64,000 nt of DNA, taken from the NCBI GenBank assembly GCA_950295325.1, contig OX485803.1, forward strand, positions 21,266,001 through 21,330,000. Direction: 5' to 3'. Of the stretch, positions 12,000 through 24,030 are shown one piece after another (position 1 is the first letter of the stretch; each line of letters begins with the position of its first letter). Under the pieces are notes generated by a model that was given only the letters and a program-made list of their open reading frames with translations, ran no database searches and was not told the DNA's origin. The stretch comes from Polytrichum commune. Taxonomy: Eukaryota > Streptophyta > Polytrichopsida > Polytrichales > Polytrichaceae. Made by a program: the position numbers and the translations under genes.

Positions 12000-12250
12000 A
12001 TTAGGCCACCTCCCGACCTTGTGGACGTCATTTGGAACATGAGGTAGGAGGGCATCCTCAAGTGTAGGAAGCCCAAGTGAAAAGAAAAGAAAAGAAAAAG
12101 TACAAAGGAATACTTGGTGAAATGGTGAGGATACCATGAGAAAGAAACCGCTTGGGTGGCGGCAAGAGCATGGTCAACACCAATGAATTGGTGAAGCACT
12201 TTGAAGAAACTAAGGCTAGACATTCCAATAAAAAGAAGCGTAGGCATTGA
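12000..12250 (+). pseudogene. Element C chromodomain remnant
   Basis: Downstream of integrase the frame reads 'EYLVKW*GYHEKETAWVAA', then a 'NELVKHFEE'-like helix. This matches a chromodomain at the integrase C-terminus, the hallmark of chromoviruses. A TGA replaces the residue between the caging Trp and Gly-Tyr. Confidence 0.65.
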
Positions 12251-13063
12251 TGAGGACATCAATCTCCTTTAGTGGGGGAGAGACTCTAGTAGCAAACATA
12301 GCTTCGAGGTTAATTGCTCCACAACATGCACTTGTTCTTTGGCTTGAGGGAATAAAGTCCAAACTTTAGTGGTGCAAAGAGAAAAGTATGAGATGAGGTC
12401 CTAGTCTTGTACTTGTGCTTGGTTAATGGAAGAGGGGGAATAGACATGCTAAACTAGGTTGGGTAAGCCGAGTAATTGGGGCCATGGCTTGGAGGGGCCT
12501 TGGATAAAACCAAGAAACTTCTTAGTTGTGGGCTTGTCCGGGCGGGGACAAGGTGATGGCGCGTGCTCATAAAAGTGCTACCCGCGAGCTAACGAGAGTT
12601 GGCGCATGGGAGTCATGAACCCATGTCTCGAAAGAGCAAAGTGGGAACCGAGTCGGGCGGGACTTGGCATCACCCCCGTGCGATCGAGGCGTGGCTTAAC
12701 AATGGAAAGCCATCTCGGAGTTGCAACCGAGACAACTTAGTGGAAGCGTTGAGGTCTCGCCTAGATGTGTCACGTTAGGCTAGTGGAGCCTAACGGGGGA
12801 GGCCCCAAAGGAGGGGCAACCCAAGTGAGTCCCAAAGTAGGTGGGTCTAGTATAGGTTAGGTCCTTGGATGAGAGATCCAAGGTCGCTAACGGACCACCT
12901 AGGAACGACACCTTTGGGACCATGCCAAATTTGCAGATGCATTGTGGGGGTCGCGCCCTAAGGTAAACACAATGCCGCACCATAGAGGATGGCAACTTGA
13001 GAATTGGTGTGCCGACTACGAGTATAGTCGATGAGGGCATCGACTCCGTTTGGTGGGGGTGAG
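12251..13063 (+). other. Element C 3' untranslated region and polypurine tract
   Basis: About 800 bp with no ORF of note, conserved in A, B, E and F. It ends in the polypurine tract TTTGGTGGGGGTGAG (13049-13063) directly before the 3' LTR. Confidence 0.8.
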
Positions 13064-14036
13064 TGTCGCGCACCTCTCCATGAGGAGTGGCCGAAACACC
13101 ATGGGCACAAGGGGGACCCCGGAGTGACACCCGGGACTTGTGGCGCCGTTGGTGAGAGGGCCCAACTGATCCTAGTGTGGGTGAGGGCCCCGGGCGTTGG
13201 GAACGCCTCCCACCCACAAAGACTAGGAGGCATGAGGGTGAGGCCATGAGCTATGCGTAGCTCATGGCGTGGTGATTCTAGAATGCTCAAGATCACCTCA
13301 ATCGGAGGTGTGAGCTAGGAGTTATGGCCATTTGAGTGGGGTGCTGTCCCGGGACAGGGCCCTGGTACAGCAGTGCCTGGGAGTGATTCCCGGGACTGCC
13401 AAGGTTCAAACAGGCATAACTTCCTCAAGACTTGCCCGAATGGGGCACGTGAGGAGTCCATCGGCATGTACGTGAAGCGTAGATGAGGATGGAGTGGTTG
13501 GTTGTTATGATCAGACATCATACAAGGAAGTTATGATGGTCTGAAGCTGCTGGGGGGGTTCTAGGCCCAGCAGCTAAGGGAAAATGTCCACTTGGCCCCA
13601 ACTCTTGGTAGAGAGACAAGAGGTTGGTTGGCGGTGGGGTAGGGGCTCCGTGTAGAGTCCTAGAGGCTTATATGGGTGAGGTGGTGTGGCCTCACCCACC
13701 CGAGGCCGAACGGCACGGCCTCCATGGGCATTGGCCCTATGTGAGGCCATAGTTGCCTAGTATGGTTCGGGTTGTTGTAGTGTTGCTCCGGCAATGCGAT
13801 GATCAACATGGGATTGGACTTCCATGGATGGAAGTCCACAGCTAGGAATGGGTTACCGATTAAGGGGTGAGTCCCGAAAGCAAAGTAGGAGGGTTGGTTC
13901 CCTCCTATGAACTATAAGGTCCGGGGTAGGAGGAGCTAACCATTAGCATGGCGGAATGCGAATGGTTAGCGCTCGTAACCTTTGCTAGAATTGAAAATTG
14001 GCAAGATTGCTAAGGGGGTTAGCAAGGGTTGCGACA
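13064..14036 (+). repeat. Element C 3' LTR (973 bp)
   Basis: Same ends and length as the 5' LTR, with one visible difference from it. Confidence 0.93.
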
Positions 14037-14041
14037 ATGAC

Positions 14042-15690
14042 TCCTATGGTAGGAGGACCTAAGTTCAATTTGGTCTTAATGGACCGAATAAAAAAAAAAA
14101 AAACATAATGGTCGTGGTTCAATTGGAGCAACTCCAAGGAACGTATGGGGAGGCTAGGAAAGATGGGCCTCCCCCAAACAACATTGGTGTGATGTTGGTG
14201 AAATACAAGGATGTATTCACCAATGTGTTGCCCAAAAAAAAATTACCGCCAATAAGTGAAAAATAACTTTGCTCAACGAGAGATTGAGCTCTTGAGGTAT
14301 GTGGTGATAAATGAAGTTGGTGGACGAACATGAAGAATGTCAAGGCAATCCAAAAGGAGAATTGGCCCTTGATTCAAAAGGGCTTAGGTCATTTGTTGGC
14401 CTAGCCAATTAGTACCACAACTTCATTCGAGAGTTTTCTAAGGTTGCTAGGACCTTATTCAACTTATTGAGGAAAATGGCTATCCCAAGAGTGGGATGAG
14501 CCTTGTCACCAAGCCTTTGGGGAGCTCAAAAACAAGTTCTCTTCGCCGCCCGTGCTTAAGTTCGCGGACTTTGACAAACCTTTCGAGGTGCATACGGGGG
14601 CGAGTGACTTTAGGATTGGCGGATGTTGAGGCAAAATGGATGGCCATTGCATATAAGAGCATGAATCTCGATGGTTGTCCGACCTTGTCCAACTTATGCA
14701 AGAAATGGCTATCCCAAAAGTGGGATGAGCTTTGCCACCAAGTCTTTAAGGAGCTTAAGACCAAGTTTTCTTCGCCGCCCGTGCTCAAGTTTGCAAAATT
14801 TGACAAACCTTTTGAGGTGCATACGGGGGCGAGTAACTTTACCATTGGCGGATGTTGATCCAAAATGGATGCCCATTGCATATGGGAGCATTAAGCTTAA
14901 AGGTTGTCAAACCTTGTGCGACTTGTGAAAGAAATGGCTATCCCAAGAGTGGGATGAGCCTTGCCACCAAGTCTTTGAGAAGCTTAAGAGCAAGTTCTCT
15001 TCGCCGCCCGTGCTCAAGTTCGCGGAGTTTGACAAACCTTTTGAGGTGCATACGGGGGCGAATGACTTTACCATTGGCGGATGTTGAGGCAAGATGGATG
15101 GCCATGGCATATGAGAGCATGAAGCTCGATGGTTGTCCCACCTTGTGCGACTTGTGGAAGAAATGGCTATCCCAAGAGTGGGATGATGTTTGTCACGAGT
15201 CTTTGGGGAGCTTAACACCAAGTTCTCTTCGCCGCCCGTGCTCAAGTTCGCGGAGCTTGACAAACCTTTTGAGGTGCATACGGGGGGTGAATGACTTTAC
15301 CAATGGCGGATTGTTGATTTAAGATGGATGGCCATTGCATATGGGAGCATGAAGCTCGATGGTTGTCAAAGAAGACAACCAACTCATGACAAAGAACTTC
15401 TTTGCCGTAGTGCATTGCTTGAAGATGTGGCGACATTATATGGGGTCGTACAAAGCAAAGGTCTACATGGACAATGTGTCCTAAAAGTATTTTGACATAC
15501 AAGCGTAAGTGAACGCCAAGTCATTGCGGTGGCATGATAGTTTGGCGCTTATGAAGGTGGATTTGATCCACAAACCGGACCGTGGAAATGTGGTGCCGGA
15601 TGCGCGAAGTAGACCGGAAGAGTTCCAAGCAATGAGAACCATCCAAACCTTGTGGCTAATGTGTGCCGGCAAAGGAAACTTGTGATGCAA
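14042..15690 (+). pseudogene. Element B RT remnant and RNase H (after C)
   Basis: Continues the protease-region end, then the deleted RT ('KDVFTNVLPKK' joined to 'EIELLRYVV') and RNase H. Four tandem RNase H units are present, all with TGAS. It lies in the same order and at the same junction as in C, which supports descent from one deleted founder. Confidence 0.75.
14476..15385 (+). repeat. 229-bp tandem repeat in RNase H of element B, 4 units
   Basis: Unit markers at 14476, 14705, 14934 and 15163, all 229 bp apart. Confidence 0.92.
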
Positions 15691-15694
15691 GATA

Positions 15695-16928
15695 CGGGAG
15701 GGGTAAATTAACTACCCCAAAGCACAAAAGCTTTTAGGTGAGCTTCGCAAGAGCAAGGTGCTCAAAGAGGTTAAGTTGGTGGACGGATTGTTCAAGTGCA
15801 AACAAAGTCGGGTATATGTGCCACAAGGCAAGTTGAGGCTATCGGTTTTGAAGGAGGAATATGATAGTCCTATTGCCGGCCATAGAGGAGAAAGAAAAAA
15901 CCGCCATAGAATGGTGTCAAAGAGGTACCATTGGCGGTGCATAAAGGAAGATATAGCCCACTTTGTGAAGGCTTGAATCAAAGTGCCAAGTGAACCGAGC
16001 CTCTTACGAAAAGCAAGGCGGTTTCTTGCAACCGTTGCCTATCCCGTTGGCGCCATGGCATGGTATGTGCATGGACTTGATCACAAGTTTGCCGGAGTCA
16101 CATGGGTATGATGCCATCTTGTTGATGGTAGAGCGGTTTGCCAAGTGGGCACACATGGTGCCGATTGTGGGAACCGCCACCGCGTTGGAGACCGCATAGC
16201 CTTTTCTCAAAGGATGGTTGAGGCACCACGGGTTGCCAAGAGTGATTGTGTGGGATCAAGATCCAAAGTTCACAAGTGCATTTTCAATGCATTTCTCTAA
16301 GGAGGTCGGAATGAAACTAAGGTTTAGCACGACCTTGCATTCCCAAATGAATGGGAAATCGGAGCGTGTGAATGGAGTCTTGAAGCAATACTTGAGGAAC
16401 TTGGTGGGGGCGGACCAAGGAGATTGGGCGGACTATGTGGGTCGAGCGGAGTGTAATTGCAATGTAGCCACGCACTTGGCTACCAAGGGGTGGTCTTTGG
16501 TGGTGGCTTATGGAGTGGATGCGCTCCAACCTATTAACCTAGCTCTCAAGGGGGCACATTCAACACTAGAGTTCAACCAAGATGGTGAGGACTTGGCCAA
16601 GAAGCGTGAACAAGTCTTGGAGATGACCAAGTTGTTGGTGGAGAAAGCCCGAAGGTGCTACGGAGTGCAAGTCAATGCCGGAAGACGCGAAGTGGAGAAT
16701 GAGGTGGGCCAAAAGGCGTTGTTGAATGTGAACAACTTCACTTAGCCGGAAGGCCTCACTCCAAAGTTCATGTCCAAAATTGGAGCTCCGTTTCCGATTG
16801 TGGAACAAGTGGTCAAGGACATATATAAGTTGGAATTACCGCCGGAGATCAAAGTGCATCCGACATTTCATGTCTCATTACGAAAGTCATTTTAGGACGA
16901 CACCTTGTGGCCCGATCACAAGCAAGTG
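15695..16928 (+). pseudogene. Element B integrase
   Basis: All three catalytic positions are kept (CMDLIT, WDQDPKF, KSERVNG), with the shared TAG at 16197-16199 in the core. Stops at 'NNFT*' and 'KSF*DD' are shared with A and C but not with F, which groups A, B and C as one subfamily. Confidence 0.8.
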
Positions 16929-17174
16929 ATTAGGCCACCTCCCAACCTTGTGGACGTCATTTGGAAAAGAGGTAAGAGGGCATCCTCAAGTGTAGGAAGC
17001 CCAAGTGAAAAGGAAAGAAAAAGTACAAAGGAATACTTGGTGAAATGGTGAGGATACCACGAGAAAGAAGCCGTTTGGGTAGCGGCAAGGGACATGATGA
17101 ACGACAAGGAATTCGTGAAGCACTTTGAAGAAATTAAGGCTAGACATTCCAATAAAAAGAAGCGTATGCATTGA
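16929..17174 (+). pseudogene. Element B chromodomain remnant
   Basis: The 'EYLVKW*GYHEKEAVWVAA' pattern ends at a TGA near 17174, with the TGA inside the Trp-Gly-Tyr segment as in A, C and E. Confidence 0.6.
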
Positions 17175-17392
17175 TGAGGACATCAATCTCCTTTAGTGGG
17201 GGAGAGACTCTAGTAGCAAACATAGCTTCGAGGTTAATTGCTCCACAACATGCACTTGTTCTTTGGCTTGGGGGAATAAAGTCCAAACTTTAGTGGTGCA
17301 AAGAGAAAAGTATGAGATGAGGTCCTAGTCTTGTACTTGTGTTTGGTTAATGGAAGAGGGGGAATAGATATGCCAAACTAGGTTGGGTAAGC

Positions 17393-18388
17393 TGTCGCGC
17401 ACCTCTCCATGAGGAGTGCCCGAAACACCATGGGCACAAGGGGGACCCCGGAGTGACACCCGGGACTTGTGGCGCCGTTGGTGAGAGGGCCCAAGTGATC
17501 CTAGTGTGGGTGAGGGCCCCGGACGTTGGGAACGCCTCCCACCCACGGAGACTAGGAGGCATGAGGGTAAGGCCATGAGCTATGCGTAGCCCATTGCGTG
17601 GTGATTCTAGAATGCTCAAGATCACCTCAATCGGAGGTGTGAGCTAGGAGTTATGGCCATTTGAGTGGGGTGCTGTCCCGGGACAGCGCCCTGGTGCAGC
17701 AGTGCCTGGGAGTGATTCCCGGGACTGCCAAGGTTCAAACAGGCATAACTTCCTCAATACTTGCCTCAATGGGGCAAGTGAGGAGTCCATCAGCATCTAC
17801 GTGAAGCGTAGATGAAGATGGAGTGGTCGCGTGTTAGCATTAGACATCGTACAAGGAAGTTATGATGGTGTGAAGCTGCTGGGGGGTTCTAGGCCCAGCG
17901 GCTAAGGGATAGTGTCCACTTGGCCCCAACTCTTGGTAGAGAGACAAGAGGTTGGTTGACGGTGGGGTAGGGGCCCCGCGTAGAGTCCTAGAGGCTTATA
18001 TGGGTGAGGTGGTGTGGCCTCACCCACCCGAGGCCGAACGGCACGGCCTCCATTGGCATTGGCCTAATGTGAGGCCATAGTTGCCTAGTATGGTTCGGGT
18101 TGTTGTAGTGTTGCTCCGGCAACGCGATGATCAACATAAGATTGGACTTCCATGGATGGAAGTCCACATCTAAGGATTGGTTACCGATTAAAGGGGTTGG
18201 TTACCGATTGAAGGGGTGAGTCCCGAAAGCAAAGTAGGAGGGTTGGTTCCCCTCCTATAAACTATAAGGTCCGGGGTGAGAGGAGCTAACCATTAGCATG
18301 GCGGTATGCGAAGGGTTAGCGCTCGTAACCTTTGCTAGGAAATGAAAATTGGCAAGATGGTCAAGGGGGGCTAGCAAGGGTTGCGACA
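17393..18388 (+). mobile_element. Solo LTR inserted in the 3' region of B (996 bp)
   Basis: A single LTR is flanked by TAAGC at 17388-17392 and 18389-18393, with B's 3' untranslated region continuing on both sides. It is about 20 bp longer than its relatives because of a local duplication of GGTTACCGATT sequence near 18180-18215. It was left by recombination between the two LTRs of a former full element. Confidence 0.93.
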
Positions 18389-18393
18389 TAAGC

Positions 18394-18989
18394 CGAGTAA
18401 TTGGGGGCCATGGCTTGGAGGGGCCTTGGATAAAACCAAGAAACTTCTTAGTTGTGGGCTTGTCCGGGCGGGGGCAAGGTGATGGCGCGTGCTCATAAAA
18501 GTGCTACCCGCGAGCTAACGAGAGTTGGCGCATGGGAGTCATGAACCCATGTCTCGAAAGAGCAAAGTGGGAACCGAGTCGGGCGGGACTTGGCATCACC
18601 CCCGTGCGATCGAGGCGTGGCTTAACAATGGAAAGCCATCTCGGAGTTGCAACCGAGACAACTTAGTGGAAGCGTTGAGGTCTCGCCTAGATGTGTCATG
18701 TTAGGCTAGTGGAGCCTAACGGGGGAGGCCCCAAAGGAGGGGCAACCCAAGTGAGTCCCAAAGTAGGTGGGTCTAGTATAGGTTAGGTCCTTGGAGAAGA
18801 GATCCAAGGTCGCTAATGGACCACCTAGGAACGACACCTTTGGAACTATGCCAAATTTGAAGATGCATTGTGGGGGTCGCGCCCTAAGGTAAACACAATG
18901 CCGCACCATAGAGGATGGCAACTTGAGAATTGGTGTGCCGACTACGAGTATAGTCGATGAGGGCATCGACTCCGTTTGGTGGGGGTGAG
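18394..18989 (+). other. Element B 3' untranslated region and polypurine tract
   Basis: Rest of B's 3' region after the solo LTR, ending in the polypurine tract at 18975-18989. No gene is seen. Its last 250 bases share bases with 20812-21022 that differ from 22845-23055, which locates the later crossover. Confidence 0.8.
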
Positions 18990-19963
18990 TGTCGCGCACC
19001 TCTCCATGAGGAGTGCCCGAAACACCATGGGCACAAGGGGGACCCCGGAGTGACACCCGGGACTTGTGGCGCCGTTGGTGAGAGGGCCCAAGTGATCCTA
19101 GTGTGGGTGAGGGCCCCGGGCGTTGGGAACGCCTCCCACCCACGAAGACTAGGAGGCACAAGGGTAAGGCCATGAGCTATGCGTAGCTCATGGCGTGGTG
19201 ATTCTAGAATGCTCAAGAACACCTCAATCGGAGGTGTGAGCTAGGAGTTATGGCCATTTGAGTGGGGCGCTGTCCCGGGACAGCGCCCTGGTACAGCAGT
19301 GCCTGGGAGTGATTCCCGGGACTGCCAAGGTTCAAACAGGCATAACTTCCTCAATACCTGCCCGAATGGGGCAAGTGAGGAGTCCATTGGCATCTACGTG
19401 AAGCGTAGATGAGGATGGAGTGGTTGGTTGTTGGAATCAGACATCATACAAGGAAGTTATGATGGTCTGAAGCTGATGGGGGCTTCTAGGCCAAGCGGCT
19501 AAGGGAAAGTGTCCACTTGGCCCCAACTCTTGGTAGAGAGACAAGAGGTTGGTTGACGGTGGGGTAGGGGCCCCGCGTGAAGTCCTAGAGGCTTATATGG
19601 GTGAGGTGGTGTGGCCTCACCCACCCGAGGCCGAACGGCACGGCCTCCATGGGCATTGGCCCGTTGTGAGGCCATAGTTGCCTAGTATGGTTCGGGTTGT
19701 TGTAGTGTTGCTCCGGCAACACGATGATCAACATAGGATTGGACTTCCATGGATGGAAGTCCACATCAAAGAAATGGGCTACCGATTAAGGGGTGAGTCC
19801 CGAAAGCAAAGTAGGAGGGTTGGTTCCCCTTCTATGAACTATGTGGTCCGGGGTAAGAGGAGCTAACCATTAGCATGGCGGTATGCGAAGGGTTAGCGCT
19901 CGTAACCTTTGCTAGAAAGGAAAATTGGCAAGATTATTAAGGGACCTAGCAAGGGTTGTGACA
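18990..19963 (+). repeat. Element B 3' LTR (974 bp)
   Basis: Ends GGGTTGTGACA followed by TTAGG. It carries CCGCGTGAAGTCC and CCCGTTGTG where B's 5' LTR has CCGCGTAGAGTCC and CCCATTGTG. Confidence 0.92.
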
Positions 19964-21022
19964 TTAGGCCACGTCCCGACCTTGTGGAGGTCATTTGGAA
20001 CATGAGGTAAGAGGGCATCCTCAAGTGTAGGAAGCCCAAGTGAAAATGAAAAAAAATGTACAAAGGAGTACTTGGTGAAATGGTGAGGATACCATGAGAA
20101 AGAAGCCGTTTGGGTAGCGGCAAGAGACATGATGAACGCCAAGGAATTGGTAAAGCACTTTGAAGAAACTAAGGCTAGACATTCCAATAAAATGAAGCGT
20201 AGGCATTGATGAGGACATCAATCTCCTTTAGTGGGGGAGAGACGCTAGTAGCACACTTAGCTTCGAGGCTAATTGCTCCACAACATGAACTTGTTCTTTG
20301 GCTTGAGGGAATAAAGTCCAAACTTTAGTGGTGCAAAGAGGAAAGTACGAGATGAGGTCCTAGTCTTGTACTTGTGCTTGGTTAGTGGAAGAGGGGGAAT
20401 AGATATGCCAAACTAGGTTGGGTAAGCCGAGTAATTGGGGCCATGGCTAGGAGGGGCCTTGGATAAAACCAAAAAACTTCTTAGCCGTGGGCTTGTCCGG
20501 GCGGGGACAAGGTGATGGCGCGTGCTCATAAAAGTGCTACCCGCGAGCTAACGAAAGTTGGCGCATGGGAGTCATGAACCCATGTCTCGAAAGAGCAAAG
20601 TGGGAACCGAGTCGGGCGGGACTTGGCATCACCCCCGTGCGATCGAGGCGTGGCTTAACAATGGAAAGCCATCTCGGAGTTGCAACCGAGACAACTTAGT
20701 GGAAGCGTTGAGGTCTCGCCTAGATGTGTCATGTTAGGCTAGTGGAGCCTAACGGGGGAGGCCCCAAAGGAGGGGCAACCCAAGTGAGTCCCAAAGTAGG
20801 TGGGTCTAGTATAGGTTAGGTCCTTGGAGAAGAGATCCAAGGTCGCTAATGGACCACCTAGGAACGACACCTTTGGAACTATGCCAAATTTGAAGATGCA
20901 TTGTGGGGGTCGCGCCCTAAGGTAAACACAATGCCGCACCATAGAGGATGGCAACTTGAGAATTGGTGTGCCGACTACGAGTATAGTCGATGAGGGCATC
21001 GACTCCGTTTGGTGGGGGTGAG
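19964..21022 (+). other. Hybrid A/B 3' tail (first copy of 2033-bp duplication)
   Basis: Starts as A's sequence after the TTAGG duplication: chromodomain region, then 3' untranslated region. It matches 21997-23055 up to about 20555. From about 20812 on it follows B's own tail (GGAGAAGAGATCC, CTAATGGACC). It is therefore a recombinant tail. The chromodomain remnant lies at about 19980-20210. Confidence 0.8.
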
Positions 21023-21996
21023 TGTCGCGCACCTCTCCATGAGGAGTGCCCGAAACACCATGGGCACAAGGGGGACCCCGGAGTGACACCCGGGACTTGT
21101 GGCGCCGTTGGTGAGAGGGCCCAAGTGATCCTAGTGTGGGTGAGGGCCCCGGGCGTTGGGAACGCCTCCCACCCACGAAGACTAGGAGGCACAAGGGTAA
21201 GGCCATGAGCTATGCGTAGCTCATGGCGTGGTGATTCTAGAATGCTCAAGAACACCTCAATCGGAGGTGTGAGCTAGGAGTTATGGCCATTTGAGTGGGG
21301 CGCTGTCCCGGGACAGCGCCCTGGTACAGCAGTGCCTGGGAGTGATTCCCGGGACTGCCAAGGTTCAAACAGGCATAACTTCCTCAATACCTGCCCGAAT
21401 GGGGCAAGTGAGGAGTCCATTGGCATCTACGTGAAGCGTAGATGAGGATGGAGTGGTTGGTTGTTGGAATCAGACATCATACAAGGAAGTTATGATGGTC
21501 TGAAGCTGATGGGGGCTTCTAGGCCAAGCGGCTAAGGGAAAGTGTCCACTTGGCCCCAACTCTTGGTAGAGAGACAAGAGGTTGGTTGACGGTGGGGTAG
21601 GGGCCCCGCGTGAAGTCCTAGAGGCTTATATGGGTGAGGTGGTGTGGCCTCACCCACCCGAGGCCGAACGGCACGGCCTCCATGGGCATTGGCCCGTTGT
21701 GAGGCCATAGTTGCCTAGTATGGTTCGGGTTGTTGTAGTGTTGCTCCGGCAACACGATGATCAACATAGGATTGGACTTCCATGGATGGAAGTCCACATC
21801 AAAGAAATGGGCTACCGATTAAGGGGTGAGTCCCGAAAGCAAAGTAGGAGGGTTGGTTCCCCTTCTATGAACTATGTGGTCCGGGGTAAGAGGAGCTAAC
21901 CATTAGCATGGCGGTATGCGAAGGGTTAGCGCTCGTAACCTTTGCTAGAAAGGAAAATTGGCAAGATTATTAAGGGACCTAGCAAGGGTTGTGACA
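21023..21996 (+). repeat. Extra copy of the B 3' LTR created by unequal crossover
   Basis: This 974-bp LTR shares B-3'-specific bases (CCGCGTGAAGTCC, CCCGTTGTG, GTTGTGACA) with 18990-19963 and is again followed by TTAGGCCACGTCCC. No new target duplication is present, so it is not an independent insertion. Confidence 0.85.
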
Positions 21997-23055
21997 TTAG
22001 GCCACGTCCCGACCTTGTGGAGGTCATTTGGAACATGAGGTAAGAGGGCATCCTCAAGTGTAGGAAGCCCAAGTGAAAATGAAAAAAAATGTACAAAGGA
22101 GTACTTGGTGAAATGGTGAGGATACCATGAGAAAGAAGCCGTTTGGGTAGCGGCAAGAGACATGATGAACGCCAAGGAATTGGTAAAGCACTTTGAAGAA
22201 ACTAAGGCTAGACATTCCAATAAAATGAAGCGTAGGCATTGATGAGGACATCAATCTCCTTTAGTGGGGGAGAGACGCTAGTAGCACACTTAGCTTCGAG
22301 GCTAATTGCTCCACAACATGAACTTGTTCTTTGGCTTGAGGGAATAAAGTCCAAACTTTAGTGGTGCAAAGAGGAAAGTACGAGATGAGGTCCTAGTCTT
22401 GTACTTGTGCTTGGTTAGTGGAAGAGGGGGAATAGATATGCCAAACTAGGTTGGGTAAGCCGAGTAATTGGGGCCATGGCTAGGAGGGGCCTTGGATAAA
22501 ACCAAAAAACTTCTTAGCCGTGGGCTTGTCCGGGCGGGGACAAGGTGATGGCGCGTGCTCATAAAAGTGCTACCCGCGAGCTAACGAAAGTTGGCGCATG
22601 GGAGTCATGAACCCATGTCTCGAAAGAGCAAAGTGGGAACCGAGTCGGGCGGGACTTGGCATCACCCCCGTGCGATCGAGGCGTGGCTTAACAATGGAAA
22701 GCCATCTCGGAGTTGCAACCGAGACAACTTAGTGGAAGCGTTGAGGTCTCGCCTAGATGTGTCATGTTAGGCTAGTGGAGCCTAACGGGGGAGGCCCCAA
22801 AGGAGGGGCAACCCAAGTGAGTCCCAAAGTAGGTGGGTCTAGTGTAGGTTAGGTCCTTGGATGAGAGATCCAAGGTCGCTAACGGACCACCTAGGAACGA
22901 CACCTTTGGGACTATGCCAAATTTGAAGATGCATTGTGGGGGTCGCGCCCTAAGGAAAACACAATGCCGCACCATAGAGGATGGCAACTTGAGAATTGGT
23001 GTGCCGACTACGAGTATAGTCGATGAGGGCATCGACTCCGTTTGGTGGGGGTGAG
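21997..23055 (+). other. Element A true 3' tail: chromodomain remnant, 3' UTR, polypurine tract
   Basis: A's own chromodomain remnant (21997-22240, with TGA in the Trp-Gly-Tyr segment), then about 800 bp without a gene, then the polypurine tract at 23041-23055. Confidence 0.8.
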
Positions 23056-24030
23056 TGTCGCGCACCTCTCCATGAGGAGTGCCCGAAACACCATGGCCAC
23101 AAGGGGGACCCCGGAGTGACACCCGGGACTTGTGGCGCCGTTGGTGAGAGGGCCTAAGTGATCCTAGTGTGGGTGAGGGCCCCGGGCGTTGGGAACGCCT
23201 CCCACCCACGAAGACTAGGAGGCACAAGGGTAAGGCCATGAGTTATGCGTAGCTCATGGCGTGGTGATTCTAGAAAGCTAAAGAACACCTCAATCGGAGG
23301 TGTGAGCTAGGAGTTATGGCCATTTGAGTGGGGCGCTGTCCCGGGACAGCGCCCTGGTACAGCAGTGCCTGGGAGTGATTCCCGGGACTGCCAAGGTTCA
23401 AATAGGCATAACTTCCTCAAGACTTGCTCAAATGGAGCAATTGAGGAGTCCATCGGCATCTACGTGAAGCGTAGATGAACATGGAGTGGTTGGTTGTTAT
23501 GATCAGACATCATACAAGGAAGTTGTGATGGTCTGAAGCTGCTGGGGGGGTTCTAGGCCCAGCAGCTAAAGGAAAATGTCCACTTGGCCCCAACTCTTGG
23601 TAGAGAGACAAGAGGTTGGTTGGCGGTGGGGTAGGGGCCCCGCGTGAAGTCCTAGAGGCTTATATGGGTGAGGTGGTGTGGCCTCACCCACCCGAGGCCG
23701 AACGGCAAGGCCTCCATGGGCATTGGCCCATTGTGAGGCCATAGTTGCCTAGTATGGTTCGGGTTGTTGTAGTGTTGCTCCGGCAATGCGATGATCAACA
23801 TGGGATTGGACTTCCATGGATGGAAGTCCACATCCAAGAAATGAGTTGCCGATTAAGGGGTGAGTCCCGAAAGCAAAGTAGGAGGGTTGGTTCCCTCCTA
23901 TGAACTATAAGGTCCGGGGTAGGAGGAGCTAACCATTAGCATGGCGGAATGCGAATGGTTAGCGCTCGTAACCTTTGCTAGAATTGAAAATTGGCAAGAT
24001 TGTCAAGGGGGGCTAGCAAGGGTTGCGACA
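23056..24030 (+). repeat. Element A 3' LTR (975 bp)
   Basis: Ends GGGTTGCGACA at 24030, matching A's 5' LTR end rather than B's. It is followed by CTTTG and element D sequence in the opposite orientation. Confidence 0.92.

Larger units (their letters stand above)
6814..14036 (+). mobile_element. LTR retrotransposon C, complete copy nested in B
   Basis: Length is 7223 bp with two 973-bp LTRs and an ATGAC target duplication at 6809-6813 and 14037-14041. Only one difference between the LTRs is apparent (AAGTGATCC against AACTGATCC), so this is one of the youngest insertions of the nest. It is the most complete plus-strand copy for describing the family. Confidence 0.94.
4508..19963 (+). mobile_element. 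LTR retrotransposon B, nested in A, itself split by C and a solo LTR
   Basis: LTRs of 974 bp each (4508-5481 and 18990-19963) are flanked by TTAGG at 4503-4507 and 19964-19968. The insertion point lies in A's integrase C-terminus, and A's sequence continues directly after the right duplication. Internal sequence is 5482-6813, 14042-17387 and 18394-18989. The two LTRs differ at about three visible positions. Confidence 0.92.
1..24030 (+). mobile_element. LTR retrotransposon A (Ty3/gypsy chromovirus-like), nested and interrupted
   Basis: The 5' LTR is cut by the window edge. Internal sequence runs 373-4507, is interrupted by element B (4508-19963), and resumes at 19969 and, after a duplication, at 21997, ending in the 3' LTR at 24030. 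Order is LTR, primer site, non-coding gag-position region, protease-like ORF, RT remnant, RNase H, integrase, chromodomain, polypurine tract, LTR, which is the Ty3/gypsy order with a chromodomain. The base after the 3' LTR begins CTTTG and continues in minus-strand element D, so A landed in D; the matching left duplication lies outside the window. The two LTRs differ at two sites in the 372 bases that can be compared, so the insertion is fairly young. Confidence 0.85.

Noticed and set aside
21023-21996. Independent solo LTR insertion
   Set aside because: Flanks repeat the B/A junction (TTAGG plus A tail) and bases match B's 3' LTR, so crossover explains it better.
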